A stretch of DNA of 64,000 bases from Whitmania pigra (GCA_021613335.1 JAJTWR010000431.1:1550001-1614000), one strand, 5' to 3'. Positions 7,744 to 17,101 are shown, counted from the stretch's first letter. Notes: generated by a model not told the origin, from the sequence alone. Numbers and translations are program-made.

Positions 7744-10032
7744 ATGCCCATGCTCTTGAACGCTATCGAGACGACGCGCTTCGTCTCCCTGTCCGCCTTG
7801 CCACGGACGGCACTCATCGTGCTCTCGCTCCTCGTCGTGGTGGGGACTGGCCTCGCTTGGCAACGGCTCATTCGGGAGCGCTCCCCCGCGGTGAGAGCTG
7901 CGCTCCTGACCCTCCGCGCGCTTGCCGGAGTCGCGGTGCTGTTCTTTCTGATTGAGCCGGGTGTGCGCCGTGCCCAATACGTGCGGGTGAAGAGTCGCCT
8001 CGCGGTCCTCGTGGACCGCAGTGCCTCCATGAACTTTCCGGCAAACGCGGGCGGTGTTTCGCGCAATGCGGTCGTCTCGAAGATTCTCCTAGAGCAACGC
8101 GCGGCTTTCGCAGACCTCGCTTCGGAGTATGCGGTGGAGTTTTACGGCGCGGAGCCAGAGCTCGTCGCAACTTCGCTCGAAGCGCTGAGCGCCACGCCGC
8201 CGGCCGGGAAGCGCACTGATGTACTCGCGACGCTGCGGCAGCTCAAAGCCGAAGCGGGCGGCGGGGCCCGAGCGCTCTCCGGCATCGTGCTCTTCTCCGA
8301 TGGTGCCGACAACGGAGCCCTCGCCCACGGACTCACCGCCGAGGCGCGCAAGGTCCTCGCTTCCCTAGAAGTGCCGGTGAGCACAGTGAGCATCGGCAGC
8401 GGCGAATTGAAAGACCTCGCGATTGAGTCGCTGCAGGTGAACGACTTTGCCTTTGTCCGCAACAGCGTGAAAGTCGAAGTCGAACTGCGCGGACGCGGCT
8501 TCGCCAACAAGACGGTGCCGCTCGTGCTCCGCAACGAAGGTCGGGTGCTCGCGACTGAAGTCGTGACCTTCGCGACCGACGACGAACTCGTGCGCCGGAC
8601 CTTTTCGTTCAGTCCCTCGCGCAACGGCCGCGCGGTCTACACGGTTTCGACACCGGTGAGTCCGGAGGAGGTGGTCACCTCCAACAACACGAGAAGCTTC
8701 ACCCTCAAAGTCATCCGCGACCGCCTGCGGGTGCTCCTCGTCGCTGGGCGTCCGACCTGGGATGAGCGAGCGCTTCGCGGAGTGCTGGTGCAAGACCCAA
8801 ACATCGATCTCGTGAGCTTCTACATCCTTCGCGATGCTCAAGACCGCACCGAGACTTCCGTGGACTCGGAGGAACTGGCGCTCATTCCCTTCCCGCGCGA
8901 TGAGATTTTCCGCGAGAAGTTGAAGACCTTCGATGTGGTCCTCATTCTCAATTTCTCGAACCCAGACCCGCAGGTGACTCTCCTGTCTTACCGGACGTCC
9001 CTGTCGGAGTTCGTTCGCCAGGGCGGAGGGCTCGCGTACATCGGCGGCGACCGCTCGTTCGGCGAAGCCGTAGGGCCCTCGCCTTTTGACGAACTGTTGC
9101 CGCTCGTCGCCGCTGGACCGGCCAACACCGCTTCCTTCCCGGCGCAGCTCACACCCGAGGGCGTGCGACACCCGATTACCGCCGTCGGCGCCGCGGGCAC
9201 GTCGAGCGCAGACATCTGGGCCGCCATGCCGGAGCTCCCGGGCATGAATCTCACCCGCGCCCAGCCGGACGCGGTGGTGCTCCTCGCGCACCCGGCAGTG
9301 AACGTCGACGGGAAACCGGCGCCGGTGCTCGCCGTGCAAGAGGTCGGCCTCGGGCGGACGATGGCTATCGCGACCGACGGCACCTGGAACTACTGGCTCC
9401 CCGCACAGCTCTCACCGAAGACAGGCCGGGTCTACGAGCGCCTGTGGAGCAATGCGCTCCGGTGGCTCGTGCGCGATCCGGAGTTGTCACCGCTCAGCAT
9501 CGTCGCCGAAGCGGCGACGGTTGAGCCAAGGCAGCCGATTGTCGCTTCGGTGATTGCTCGTTCCCGCGACTACTCTGCTGCCGCGCAAGCAGAGGTGGAG
9601 GTGGACCTCGTGAACGCGGAAAACGGGAGCGTGGTCACGCGTCAAAAGCTCATGACCGACGCCGACGGCGCTGCGCGGCTCGAATTCCCACCGGCGGCCG
9701 AAGGTGCGTACCACTTGGTCGCACGGGCGACGTATCGCGGCGCAGCTTTGGGCGAAGCCTCGGACGCGGTGGCGGTCCGCTCGCAGGGCGTCGAACTCTT
9801 GGAGACTCGCACCAACCCGGAGCTCCTCGCAGACCTCGCGGAGGCGACCGGCGGCACCGCCTTCACAAAAGAGAAGTTCTCGCCGCAGGACATTCCGCTG
9901 CGCGACTCGCCGCTCATGGAAGCTGGGCGGTCGAGCGATGTGCCGCTGTGGAATCGCTGGTACTGGCTCACCTTCGCGATTTTGGTGATGGGCGTGGAGT
10001 GGGCGCTGCAGCGGCGCTACGGCTACATTTGA
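7744..10032 (+). CDS. Large membrane-anchored VWA / glutamine-amidotransferase-like protein
   Basis: A 762-residue protein. Two membrane segments lie at residues about 20-40 and 55-72. A von Willebrand A domain follows, with a MIDAS motif DRSASMN (D91, S93, S95) and IVLFSDGADN further on. A beta-sandwich region (about 215-320) is followed by a Rossmann/class-I-amidotransferase-like domain (LLVAGRPTWDERAL...GGGLAYIGGDRSFG, about 330-560), then a second beta domain and a final membrane helix (YWLTFAILVMGVEWALQ). Relatives (BatA/BatB-like) are thought to work with MoxR ATPases in envelope protein assembly. It forms an operon with the DUF4159 gene. Confidence 0.8.
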   Translation: MPMLLNAIETTRFVSLSALPRTALIVLSLLVVVGTGLAWQRLIRERSPAVRAALLTLRALAGVAVLFFLIEPGVRRAQYVRVKSRLAVLVDRSASMNFPANAGGVSRNAVVSKILLEQRAAFADLASEYAVEFYGAEPELVATSLEALSATPPAGKRTDVLATLRQLKAEAGGGARALSGIVLFSDGADNGALAHGLTAEARKVLASLEVPVSTVSIGSGELKDLAIESLQVNDFAFVRNSVKVEVELRGRGFANKTVPLVLRNEGRVLATEVVTFATDDELVRRTFSFSPSRNGRAVYTVSTPVSPEEVVTSNNTRSFTLKVIRDRLRVLLVAGRPTWDERALRGVLVQDPNIDLVSFYILRDAQDRTETSVDSEELALIPFPRDEIFREKLKTFDVVLILNFSNPDPQVTLLSYRTSLSEFVRQGGGLAYIGGDRSFGEAVGPSPFDELLPLVAAGPANTASFPAQLTPEGVRHPITAVGAAGTSSADIWAAMPELPGMNLTRAQPDAVVLLAHPAVNVDGKPAPVLAVQEVGLGRTMAIATDGTWNYWLPAQLSPKTGRVYERLWSNALRWLVRDPELSPLSIVAEAATVEPRQPIVASVIARSRDYSAAAQAEVEVDLVNAENGSVVTRQKLMTDADGAARLEFPPAAEGAYHLVARATYRGAALGEASDAVAVRSQGVELLETRTNPELLADLAEATGGTAFTKEKFSPQDIPLRDSPLMEAGRSSDVPLWNRWYWLTFAILVMGVEWALQRRYGYI

Positions 10033-10033
10033 T

Positions 10034-10061
10034 AGCGCCATCGGCTGCTCCCGTTGGCGCT
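10034..10061 (+). terminator. Candidate terminator hairpin after the VWA gene
   Basis: AGCGCCA (10034-10040) and TGGCGCT (10055-10061) form a perfect 7-bp stem with a 14-base loop starting two bases after the stop codon. No T-tract follows, so intrinsic termination would be weak. Confidence 0.35.
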
Positions 10062-10260
10062 GGGTTCAATTCCAATCCTTTAGGAACTCACCTGCCGGGA
10101 GGCGCAGTTCAAAGTGCGTTAACCTAGCGAAACTTGGTCTGCGCCGCTCGAACTCAACGAACCTTATGGTAGAGACTTCAGGCATTGCGATGCCCGTGAA
10201 CCAGAGCTACGAAAAAGCTTCGTCCACAGTGCAGCGCCCATTCAAAGATGAGGCGCGAAG

Positions 10261-10698
10261 ATGAGCGAAAACCCGTGCTTTGCACCGTGTTTAGCCCAGC
10301 TTCTAGGTATTCGTGCGGAAGTAACCCTCTCTATTACGAACCCGCCGCCCGGATTCATGGAGGCGCTGGGCACCTTGCCGGAGTCGGTGGCGGTGATGGG
10401 TAGCGGCGTGTTGGGCCTCGACGTACAGGTGCTCTTCACCAGCAAAAAGGTAGAGGCGGTGGAGCGCTTATCCATCATGGTGCGCCGAATGTCTCCGCGG
10501 GGCAGTATTTGGGTATGCATCCCCGACGGCACACAAAACGACCACATCCCCTCCGAGGAGTTCATTCGACTCGCGGCATTAGAACTCGGGCTTCGAGATA
10601 TTCGTGCTCTTCGGCTTTCTCTCGATTGGTTCGGACTCCTCCTCAAACGAAAATTGAGTCCGGCTCGGGTGGAGTTACCTCCTACCTCGCCGGGCTAG
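10261..10698 (+). CDS. DUF3052-like protein
   Basis: A 145-residue protein with the outline of DUF3052 family members: an N-terminal LGIRAEVTLSITNPPPGFMEAL segment, a central strand region DVQVLFTSKKVEAVERLSIMVRRMSPRGSIWVCIPDG resembling the last strands of a Rossmann/SAM fold, and a C-terminal AALELGLRDIRALRLSLDWFGLLLK. The function of the family is unknown. The start ATG at 10261 has a purine-rich GATGAGGCG upstream. It stands alone between two gaps of more than 200 bases. Confidence 0.65.
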   Translation: MSENPCFAPCLAQLLGIRAEVTLSITNPPPGFMEALGTLPESVAVMGSGVLGLDVQVLFTSKKVEAVERLSIMVRRMSPRGSIWVCIPDGTQNDHIPSEEFIRLAALELGLRDIRALRLSLDWFGLLLKRKLSPARVELPPTSPG

Positions 10699-11018
10699 CG
10701 TCCTTTCGACTTTACATATGCAGAAAATTCGACTAAAATGGATAGAGACAGCTTTTGTTGGCTGTCCGCCGATGAACATCGCAGCTCATTCGTAGCTACC
10801 TATTACGAGCATATGCGGCAGACCAACGTGACGGATGTATTCATCCACCTTTTAATTTATGCACCTTGAAAGCACAGCTCTGAAGTCGAGGACGACCGGC
10901 GATGATGTCGCCGTGATGTTCCCTTTCGGGCCTCCTGCTGAGCGATTTCTGTACCTTTGTCACCCGACCCGTCACCGGGCATGGGTTGCAGAGCCGCAGG
11001 TGCAGATGGGAACTTTCC
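10699..11018. other. 320-base gene-free leader upstream of RNase E/G
   Basis: No credible gene. A perfect 6-bp hairpin CGGCGA-tgatg-TCGCCG lies at 10897-10913, and weaker CCCG/CGGG pairing near 10968-10980. The base composition falls at 10720-10860, suggesting the promoter is there. In enterobacteria the rne leader is structured and used for autoregulation; whether this leader does so is untested. Confidence 0.4.
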
Positions 11019-13133
11019 ATGAGCAGTTCTTTGGTGATCAACGCCGCCGGACGCGAGACTCGGGTCGCATTGATCGAGAACGGTCACATCTCCGAGTTTT
11101 ATCTCGAACGTAAAAAAGACAGAGGGATAGTAGGCAACATCTACAAGGGGCGCGTCGCGCGGGTTCTTCCCGGCATGCAGGCCGCCTTTATCGACATCGG
11201 CGAAGAGCGCGCAGCATTCCTCTACGTCGGTGACGTGCTCTTCGACCCCGAAGTCACTCGCCATCAATTCGAACTCACCGAGGGCGAGCAAGACGACGAA
11301 GTCCCTGAAGTCCCGGACCTCTCCGAAGATTCGGACTCTAGCGGCGAAACTGCTGGCGAAGGCGAGCAACTGCTCGACGGGGGTTCGACAATTCCAGACG
11401 CCGAAGGAGCACCAAGTGCATACGCTTCGGAGCCCTCCGCGCCGCCTGTAGCTGCTTCGGCACTGGCCGATGCAGAAGCGCAGCCAACTCTAGAGGCGGC
11501 ACCAGAGGCCGAGCCGGTCCGGACTGGCACTGATTCGGATCTCTTCGCGATGGCCACGGCCGAAGCCAACTCCAGCAACGAGCCGCCGATGCTGCTCTCC
11601 GCCGACGCCGCGCGCGAGGCCGAGGTAGCGACTCCTCCTGCGGAAGCTGCCGAGCAATCGCCGACCCCCGAAGTGCAGTTGGCGAAGATTGCGGGCCCCG
11701 TTTCAAACCGCCGCCGCGACTTGCCGCGCCGGTCGGAGCCCTCTCGAACTGAAGCGCGCATCGAAGACCTGCTGAAGGTCGGCCAAGAAATTCTGGTTCA
11801 GGTTTCGAAGGACCCCATCGGCACCAAGGGTGCGCGGGTCACCTGCCACATTTCCATTCCCGGTCGGCACCTTGTGTTCATGCCGACCATCGAGCACATC
11901 GGGATCAGCCGCCGCATCGGCAACGAAGCCGAGCGCCGACGCCTGCGCGATCTCGTCGACCGCCTGCGCCCACCGGGCACCGGGTTCATCGTCCGCACCG
12001 TCGCGGAAAAGATTCCCCAGCCGAAGCTCGAAGCAGACATTCGCTTTCTCATTGAGGTGTGGAACGAAACCGTGCGCAAGAACACCCGCGTCGGTCTGTT
12101 GCATGCGGACCTCGACCTCATCCTCCGAGCGACGCGCGACCTCTTCGCCCACGACGTCGACAAGCTCACCATCGATGATCGCGAGGAATTCGAGCGGGTG
12201 CAAACTTTTGTGGCCGCGCATGACCCGAGCTTGAAGGAGCGCGTCGTTCTCCACACGAGCGAAGAGCCGATCTTCGACGCCTTCGGCATCGAAGAGGAAA
12301 TTAAGCGCGCGACCGCTCGCAAGGTGTGGCTCAAGTCCGGCGGCTACATCATCATCGACCAAGCAGAAGCGCTCACCGCCATCGACGTGAACTCCGGCCG
12401 CTACGTCGGCAAGAAGAACCTCGAAGACACCATCACCAAAATCAACATCGAGGCCGCGAAAGAAATCGTCTACCAGCTTCGGCTTCGCAACATCGGCGGC
12501 ATCATCATCTGCGACTTCATCGACATGGAGAAGCAGCAGAACCGGGACAAGGTCTTCAAAGCGCTCCAAGAAGCGCTGGGCCGCGACAAGGTTCGGACCC
12601 ACGTCCTGCGGATTTCCGAACTCGGCTTGGTCGAGATGACCCGCAAGCGGGTCCGCGAATCCATCGGCCGGGTCATCTACGAGGATTGCGGCTACTGCAA
12701 CGGCCAGGGCTACGTGAAGTCGGTGACCACCGTGTGCTACGAAATCTTCCGCGAGCTGCGTCGAACCGCTCCGGCATACAAAGACCCGACCATGGTGGTG
12801 CAGGCCCATACTGAGGTGACAAACCTCATGACTGGGCCAGAACGCGGGGAACTTCGGCACCTTATGGATCGCTACAACAAGAGCATCCAGGTGCGAGCGC
12901 GCACCGACTACCATCGGGAACAGTACGACATCTACGCACGACCGGTGTCGGGAGTCGAAATCAAAGTGGCCGCTTCGCAGGTCAACTTCGACTCGGCCAT
13001 GGCACTCGCGAATCAGCGGCCGACCGCCGTTCCCGAGGGCAACGGACGCACGGACCGCGGTCGCCGCGGGCGCGGCGGACGCAATCGTGGCGGTCAAGGT
13101 GGGTCTGGGGCACACCAACGCACCGAAAAGTAG
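11019..13133 (+). CDS. rng: Ribonuclease E/G with an acidic insert in the S1 domain
   Basis: A 704-residue protein from the ATG at 11019. The S1 half-domain (GNIYKGRVARVLPGMQAAFIDIG) begins near residue 37. It is interrupted from about residue 85 to 247 by an acidic, Ala/Pro/Ser-rich stretch, then resumes with VGQEILVQVSKDPIGTKGARVT. The RNase H-like and DNase I-like core carries the metal-binding aspartates in TAIDVNSGRYVG and IICDFIDM, and the zinc link appears as CGYCNGQG. A basic RGRRGRGGRNRGG tail may bind RNA. The enzyme matures rRNA and starts mRNA decay. The size and linker resemble RNase E/G of deltaproteobacterial groups; rne versus rng naming is uncertain. Confidence 0.9.
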   Translation: MSSSLVINAAGRETRVALIENGHISEFYLERKKDRGIVGNIYKGRVARVLPGMQAAFIDIGEERAAFLYVGDVLFDPEVTRHQFELTEGEQDDEVPEVPDLSEDSDSSGETAGEGEQLLDGGSTIPDAEGAPSAYASEPSAPPVAASALADAEAQPTLEAAPEAEPVRTGTDSDLFAMATAEANSSNEPPMLLSADAAREAEVATPPAEAAEQSPTPEVQLAKIAGPVSNRRRDLPRRSEPSRTEARIEDLLKVGQEILVQVSKDPIGTKGARVTCHISIPGRHLVFMPTIEHIGISRRIGNEAERRRLRDLVDRLRPPGTGFIVRTVAEKIPQPKLEADIRFLIEVWNETVRKNTRVGLLHADLDLILRATRDLFAHDVDKLTIDDREEFERVQTFVAAHDPSLKERVVLHTSEEPIFDAFGIEEEIKRATARKVWLKSGGYIIIDQAEALTAIDVNSGRYVGKKNLEDTITKINIEAAKEIVYQLRLRNIGGIIICDFIDMEKQQNRDKVFKALQEALGRDKVRTHVLRISELGLVEMTRKRVRESIGRVIYEDCGYCNGQGYVKSVTTVCYEIFRELRRTAPAYKDPTMVVQAHTEVTNLMTGPERGELRHLMDRYNKSIQVRARTDYHREQYDIYARPVSGVEIKVAASQVNFDSAMALANQRPTAVPEGNGRTDRGRRGRGGRNRGGQGGSGAHQRTEK

Positions 13134-13174
13134 GTCCAAGCTTGCAGGTCGCTCGAAGGCGTATCTTGCGGCCG

Positions 13175-13213
13175 TGGCCATCTAGCGGATAGTATTCTTA
13201 CCGCTGAGGGCCA
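13175..13213 (+). promoter_or_regulatory. Two-tier leader hairpin just upstream of the HU/IHF gene
   Basis: TGGCC (13175-13179) pairs with GGCCA (13209-13213) and, inside it, AGCGG (13184-13188) with CCGCT (13201-13205) around a 12-base loop. The only Shine-Dalgarno-like bases, GAGGG at 13206-13210, lie partly in the outer stem, 10 bases before the ATG. It may act as an rng terminator, a translational control element, or neither. Confidence 0.4.
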
Positions 13214-13220
13214 ACCAACC

Positions 13221-13559
13221 ATGATTAAATCTGATTTAGCGAATCTAATCATCGACACGCACGCCAGCGTTACGCAAAAACAAGCAGAGGCAGTCGTCGA
13301 GACAATCTTCAGAGCGATGAAAGATGCACTTATCTCTGGGGAGAATATCGAGATCCGTGGCTTGGGAGCGTTTCACGTCAAACGTTACGGCTCGTACCAA
13401 GGGAGAAACCCCAAAACGGGAGCGCCGATAATGGTGCGACCAAAACGCGGGTTAGTTTTCCGGCCGGGGAAAGAGTTAAAAGAGCGCGTCAACAACTTCA
13501 AACCTGAAGCTGCGGCTGCGGCACTCCAAAAATCTTCGAGCGCGCGCGACTCAGAATAG
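13221..13559 (+). CDS. HU/IHF-family DNA-bending protein
   Basis: A 112-residue protein matching the HU/IHF fold: helical dimerisation half with MIKSDLANLIIDTH and QAEAVVETIFRAMKDAL, then the beta-arm half with IEIRGLGAFHVKRYGSYQGRNPKTG and the VRPKRGLVFRPGKELKERVN end. The arm bears R-N-P-K-T-G with the intercalating proline. It binds and bends DNA in the nucleoid. The C-terminal 18 residues beyond the fold are an Ala/Ser tail. IHF-alpha-like and HU-like features are mixed, so no symbol is given. It sits after rng and converges with rfbC. Confidence 0.9.
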   Translation: MIKSDLANLIIDTHASVTQKQAEAVVETIFRAMKDALISGENIEIRGLGAFHVKRYGSYQGRNPKTGAPIMVRPKRGLVFRPGKELKERVNNFKPEAAAAALQKSSSARDSE

Positions 13560-13600
13560 TTTGCGGCGGCGCTGCTCGGGTTGCGGTCGTTCTGAAATCC

Positions 13601-14158
13601 TCACGAGGGTTGTATCGTGGGGAGTCGTTCGAAGGCTTCAGCGAGCGTGACGCCGAGTCGGTCGCGCTCGGAAAGCGCGGGTGCATCGAGCGGCCACTCG
13701 ATGCCGATGCGCGGATCGTTCCACGCGAGTGTCAATTCGTGCTGTGGAGCGTAGGCGCGCGTGCATTTGTAGTGCACGAGGGCATCGGACGAGAGCACGC
13801 AGAAGCCGTGCGCAAACCCCTCGGGGATGTAGAGCTGTTCGCAGTTGTCTTGCGACAGCTCGCGTCCGTACCACTCTGCGAAATGCGCAGAGCCGCGGCG
13901 CACGTCGACAGCGACGTCGAAGATGCGGCCCCGCAGGCAGGTGACGAGCTTTCCTTGCGCCTCTTCTCGTTGGAGATGGAGTCCGCGCAGCACGCCCTGG
14001 CGCGAGAAAGTACAATTGTCTTGGACGAAAGGCTCGGGGCAGCCGGCGGCTGCGTAACGAGCGGCGGCGTACGTTTCCGTGAAAGAGCCGCGCACATCTT
14101 TGTGGCAGGCGAGGCGCACGAGCAGCACTCCCGGAAGCGTCGTCTCCTGGACTTGCAT
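13601..14158 (-). CDS. rfbC: dTDP-4-dehydrorhamnose 3,5-epimerase
   Basis: 185 residues, standard RmlC length, a cupin enzyme that epimerises C3 and C5 of dTDP-4-keto-6-deoxyglucose. Visible motifs are DNCTFSRQGVLRGLHLQ with the catalytic His61, the DVAVDVRRGS and LYIPEGFAHGF strands, and Tyr130 in VHYKCT. The ATG at 14158 shares one base with the rfbA stop (TGATG), so this is the last gene of the four-gene dTDP-L-rhamnose operon read leftwards. It ends 41 bases from the convergent HU/IHF gene. Confidence 0.95.
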   Translation of the reverse strand: MQVQETTLPGVLLVRLACHKDVRGSFTETYAAARYAAAGCPEPFVQDNCTFSRQGVLRGLHLQREEAQGKLVTCLRGRIFDVAVDVRRGSAHFAEWYGRELSQDNCEQLYIPEGFAHGFCVLSSDALVHYKCTRAYAPQHELTLAWNDPRIGIEWPLDAPALSERDRLGVTLAEAFERLPTIQPS

Positions 14159-15033
14159 CAGACTTCCTCGCGAGTGAGCGACAACAAGTACTCTCGGTCG
14201 GCACCGCTCGCCGACGCCGCTTCGCGGAGTGCGTCGGTGTCGATGAAACCCATGCGCCACGCGGCCTCTTCGAGGCAGGCGATTTTTAAACCGGTGCGCT
14301 GTTGCAGCACCCGCACGAAATTGGCGGCGTCGATGAGCGACTCGTGGGTGCCCGTGTCGAGCCAAGCGAAACCGCGACCGAGGAGTTCGACGGCGAGCTT
14401 TCCGCGTGCGAGGTACCGTCGGTTGAGGTCGGTGATTTCGAGTTCGCCGCGCGCCGAGGGGCGGAGCGCCTGCGCTTCGCGTACCACTTCCTTGTCGTAG
14501 AAGTACAAGCCGGTGACAGCGTAGTTCGACTTCGGCGCGGCGGGTTTCTCTTCGAGGCCGCAAGGATTGCCCGCTTGGTCGAGCTCGACGACGCCGTAAC
14601 GTTGTGGGTCATGCACGGCGTAGCCGAAGACGGTCGCGCCAGCGCCGTTTGCGGCGCGGGCGGCAGCGCGTTGCACGAGGGCGCGCAGGCCTGGACCGTG
14701 AAAGAGGTTGTCGCCCAAGACGAGCGCCACCGGCGCTCCGGCGATAAAGTCTTCACCGATGAGGAAGGCCTGGGCGAGGCCGCCGGGCTCGGGTTGGGGC
14801 GCGTAGGAGATGCGAAGTCCTAGGCTTGCGCCGTCGCCGAGGAGCTTCTTAAAAGCTGGAAGGTCCCGCGGGGTCGAGATGAGGAGGATGTCTCGGATGC
14901 CCGCAAACATAAGAACGCTCAGCGGGTAGTAGACCATCGGCTTGTCGTAGACCGGTAGGAGCTGCTTCGAGACAACTTGGGTGAGGGGAGCGAGCCGGGT
15001 CCCGTTGCCACCGGCGAGGATGAGCCCCTTCAC
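14158..15033 (-). CDS. rfbA: Glucose-1-phosphate thymidylyltransferase
   Basis: 291 residues from a GTG at 15033. The first step of dTDP-rhamnose synthesis, joining dTTP and glucose-1-phosphate. The nucleotidyltransferase signature [11 protein letters not shown] is at the N-terminus, followed by [17 protein letters not shown], the metal-binding [10 protein letters not shown] and the [33 protein letters not shown] segment typical of RmlA. The GTG start overlaps the rfbD stop (GTGA), which is why it is preferred over an upstream extension that lacks family similarity. Confidence 0.95.
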   Translation of the reverse strand: MKGLILAGGNGTRLAPLTQVVSKQLLPVYDKPMVYYPLSVLMFAGIRDILLISTPRDLPAFKKLLGDGASLGLRISYAPQPEPGGLAQAFLIGEDFIAGAPVALVLGDNLFHGPGLRALVQRAAARAANGAGATVFGYAVHDPQRYGVVELDQAGNPCGLEEKPAAPKSNYAVTGLYFYDKEVVREAQALRPSARGELEITDLNRRYLARGKLAVELLGRGFAWLDTGTHESLIDAANFVRVLQQRTGLKIACLEEAAWRMGFIDTDALREAASASGADREYLLSLTREEV

Positions 15034-15917
15034 GGGGCGAGTTCCTTCGCAAACGTGTCGAGCATCTGCGGGAGTTCCCAAGGCCGAGCTTGGAGGCTGC
15101 TCATTGTTGCGCTCACGTCGAGGGCACTCTTCGACGGGCGCGGACTTGCGAGCTGCGCATCGGCGAGCTTCGTCGGCTGCAGCAAGTAGGTGGGGATGCG
15201 CATCCGTTTGCAGAGTGCTTCGCCGAATTCGAGGCGCGAGACAGTCGTAGCTCCGGCGGTGTGCCAGACTCCCGGCAGGCGGCGGAGTGCGATTTCGGCG
15301 ATCATCTCTCCGGCGTTGCGCGCGTGGGTGGGGGTCACCCACTGGTCTTCAAAGAGCGGTGCCGACTGGGCAGTGGCGAGCTTCCGGAAGAGCCAGGTGC
15401 CGAAGTTGTCGTGCCGGGCTTTCGGTGCACCGAAGACGACGGCTGTACGACAGATGGAAAATGATTCCGCCGCACAGAGCGCACGGACAGCCTGCTCGCC
15501 AGCGTGCTTGGTGATGGCGTAGACCCCGCGCGGGTTGGGGAGGGCGTCCGGAGCGTAGGGGCCTTTGAGTCCGTCGAAGACATAGTCCGTCGAAACGTGC
15601 ACGAAATGCGCACCGAGTTTCCGGCTGCTCGAAGCGATGGTGGCGACCGCGGCGGTGTTGAGGGCGTAAGCGGCCTCTGGGTTTTTTTCGCACGTATCGA
15701 CTTCAGTGAGAGCGGCGCAATTGACGACTACCTCCGGGTTCGCCGTCTTTATTACAGCGGAGAGGGCTGCCGAGTCGGCGAGGTCCACCGCATAGGCCGG
15801 CGGATTGTCCGCAGCGGGCGTGCGAGCGCTGCGCAGCACAGTGACACCGGCGTCGCGCAATGCGCGCGATACATGCTGACCGACAAGGCCACTTGCTCCG
15901 AAGACGAGGACTTTCAG
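15030..15917 (-). CDS. rfbD: dTDP-4-dehydrorhamnose reductase (probable CTG start)
   Basis: About 295 residues. The N-terminal Rossmann site is [12 protein letters not shown] and the catalytic Tyr-Lys pair is in [11 protein letters not shown], with the substrate region STDYVFDG. It reduces the 4-keto group with NADPH to give dTDP-L-rhamnose. The conserved sequence begins immediately after a CTG at 15917 whose last bases overlap the rfbB stop (CTGA), in the same style as GTGA and TGATG junctions of this operon; the only in-frame upstream starts lie well inside rfbB. A CTG start is rare and is inferred. Confidence 0.9.
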   Translation of the reverse strand: MKVLVFGASGLVGQHVSRALRDAGVTVLRSARTPAADNPPAYAVDLADSAALSAVIKTANPEVVVNCAALTEVDTCEKNPEAAYALNTAAVATIASSSRKLGAHFVHVSTDYVFDGLKGPYAPDALPNPRGVYAITKHAGEQAVRALCAAESFSICRTAVVFGAPKARHDNFGTWLFRKLATAQSAPLFEDQWVTPTHARNAGEMIAEIALRRLPGVWHTAGATTVSRLEFGEALCKRMRIPTYLLQPTKLADAQLASPRPSKSALDVSATMSSLQARPWELPQMLDTFAKELAP

Positions 15918-16921
15918 ACAGCCTCCACGGGACTTCGGAATTGGCGATAGGCGCCCGAAGCGACGCGCTCCCACCAGCCGCGGTGCTGCACGTACCAGCG
16001 GATAGTCTCGGCGAGGCCGAGTTCAAAGTCGTGCCGAGGGAGCCACGAGAGCTCGCGGCGCGCACGGGTCGTATCGACGGCGTAGCGTCGGTCATGCGCC
16101 GCTCGGTCGGCGACAAAACGGATGAGTTTGTCTGACGCGCCGAGCGTCGAGACGATTTCGCGAGCGAGGGCGAGGTTGGTGCGCTCCGAGTCGCCACCGA
16201 AGTTGTAGATGGTGCCGCTCTGACCGTGCTCCAATGCAGCGAGGATACCGGCGCAGTGATCTTCGACGTGAATCCAGTCGCGGCGCTGGAGGCCGTCGCC
16301 ATAGAGGGGGAGTGGACGCCCTTCGAGGGCGTTTATGGTCAACACCGGAATCAGCTTCTCCGGGAACTGGTAGGGCCCGTAGTTGTTGGTGCAGCGGGTG
16401 ATGATGGTGTCGAGGCCGTAGGTCCTGTGAAACGCCAGGACGAGATGGTCGGCGGCGGCCTTCGACGCCGCATAGGGACTTGTCGGTGAAAGGATGCTGC
16501 CCTCGTCGAAGCACACTCCGTCGGGAGCCGGCCCGTAGACTTCGTCAGTAGAAACTTGGACGAAGCGCACCTGCGGCTGGGCGCGCACCGCTTCGAGGAG
16601 CGCGTGGGTGCCAAGGACATTGGTGCGAATGAACGAACGCGAGTCGTGGATGGAGCGGTCAACGTGGCTTTCGGCGGCAAGCGCGAGTACCGCGTTGATG
16701 CTGTGCTCGGAGAGTAGGTGCGCGAGCAACGGCCCGTCTTGGATGTCGCCGTGGACGAACTCATACCCTTCCCCACATGGCACTTCGCTTAAATTCTCGA
16801 GGTTTCCAGCGTAGGTGAGGAGGTCGAGGTTAAAAATCTGCCATTGTGGACGCTCTCGTCGAAGGTAGCGCACGAGGTTGCTGCCGATAAATCCAGCGCC
16901 ACCGGTAATCAGAACTCGCAC
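15914..16921 (-). CDS. rfbB: dTDP-glucose 4,6-dehydratase
   Basis: 335 residues, an extended short-chain dehydrogenase. N-terminal GGAGFIGSN nucleotide site, AESHVDRSI motif, VSTDEVYG with the catalytic Asp-Glu pair of dehydratases, YAASKAAAD with the Tyr and Lys, and TRCTNNYGPYQFPEKLIP. It converts dTDP-glucose to dTDP-4-keto-6-deoxyglucose and is the first gene of the leftward rfbBDAC operon. The promoter should lie in the 180-base gap between it and the divergent glycosyltransferase gene at 17102. Confidence 0.97.
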   Translation of the reverse strand: MRVLITGGAGFIGSNLVRYLRRERPQWQIFNLDLLTYAGNLENLSEVPCGEGYEFVHGDIQDGPLLAHLLSEHSINAVLALAAESHVDRSIHDSRSFIRTNVLGTHALLEAVRAQPQVRFVQVSTDEVYGPAPDGVCFDEGSILSPTSPYAASKAAADHLVLAFHRTYGLDTIITRCTNNYGPYQFPEKLIPVLTINALEGRPLPLYGDGLQRRDWIHVEDHCAGILAALEHGQSGTIYNFGGDSERTNLALAREIVSTLGASDKLIRFVADRAAHDRRYAVDTTRARRELSWLPRHDFELGLAETIRWYVQHRGWWERVASGAYRQFRSPVEAV

Positions 16922-17101
16922 TGCGAAATACCTCTGGGCACTTTTGGAAAGAGAAACAGAGTAAAAGAGGTACAGGTACTGGTGAGGTAACCAGTGAGCC
17001 CCAAGAATTCAGGAAAAAACTCGAAGCCTATCTGGTGACGAAAAACGCACCGAGCAGGTGACTTCGACGAGTCTACGGAGACGAGACCAGAACCCTCACC
17101 G

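Noticed and set aside
8365..9339. A 324-codon antisense frame in the VWA gene
   Set aside because: Charged, low-complexity translation typical of shadows of GC-rich genes.
11703..13181. A 492-codon antisense open frame across RNase E/G
   Set aside because: High GC third-position bias opens antisense frames; the sense frame has full family motifs and the antisense product has none.
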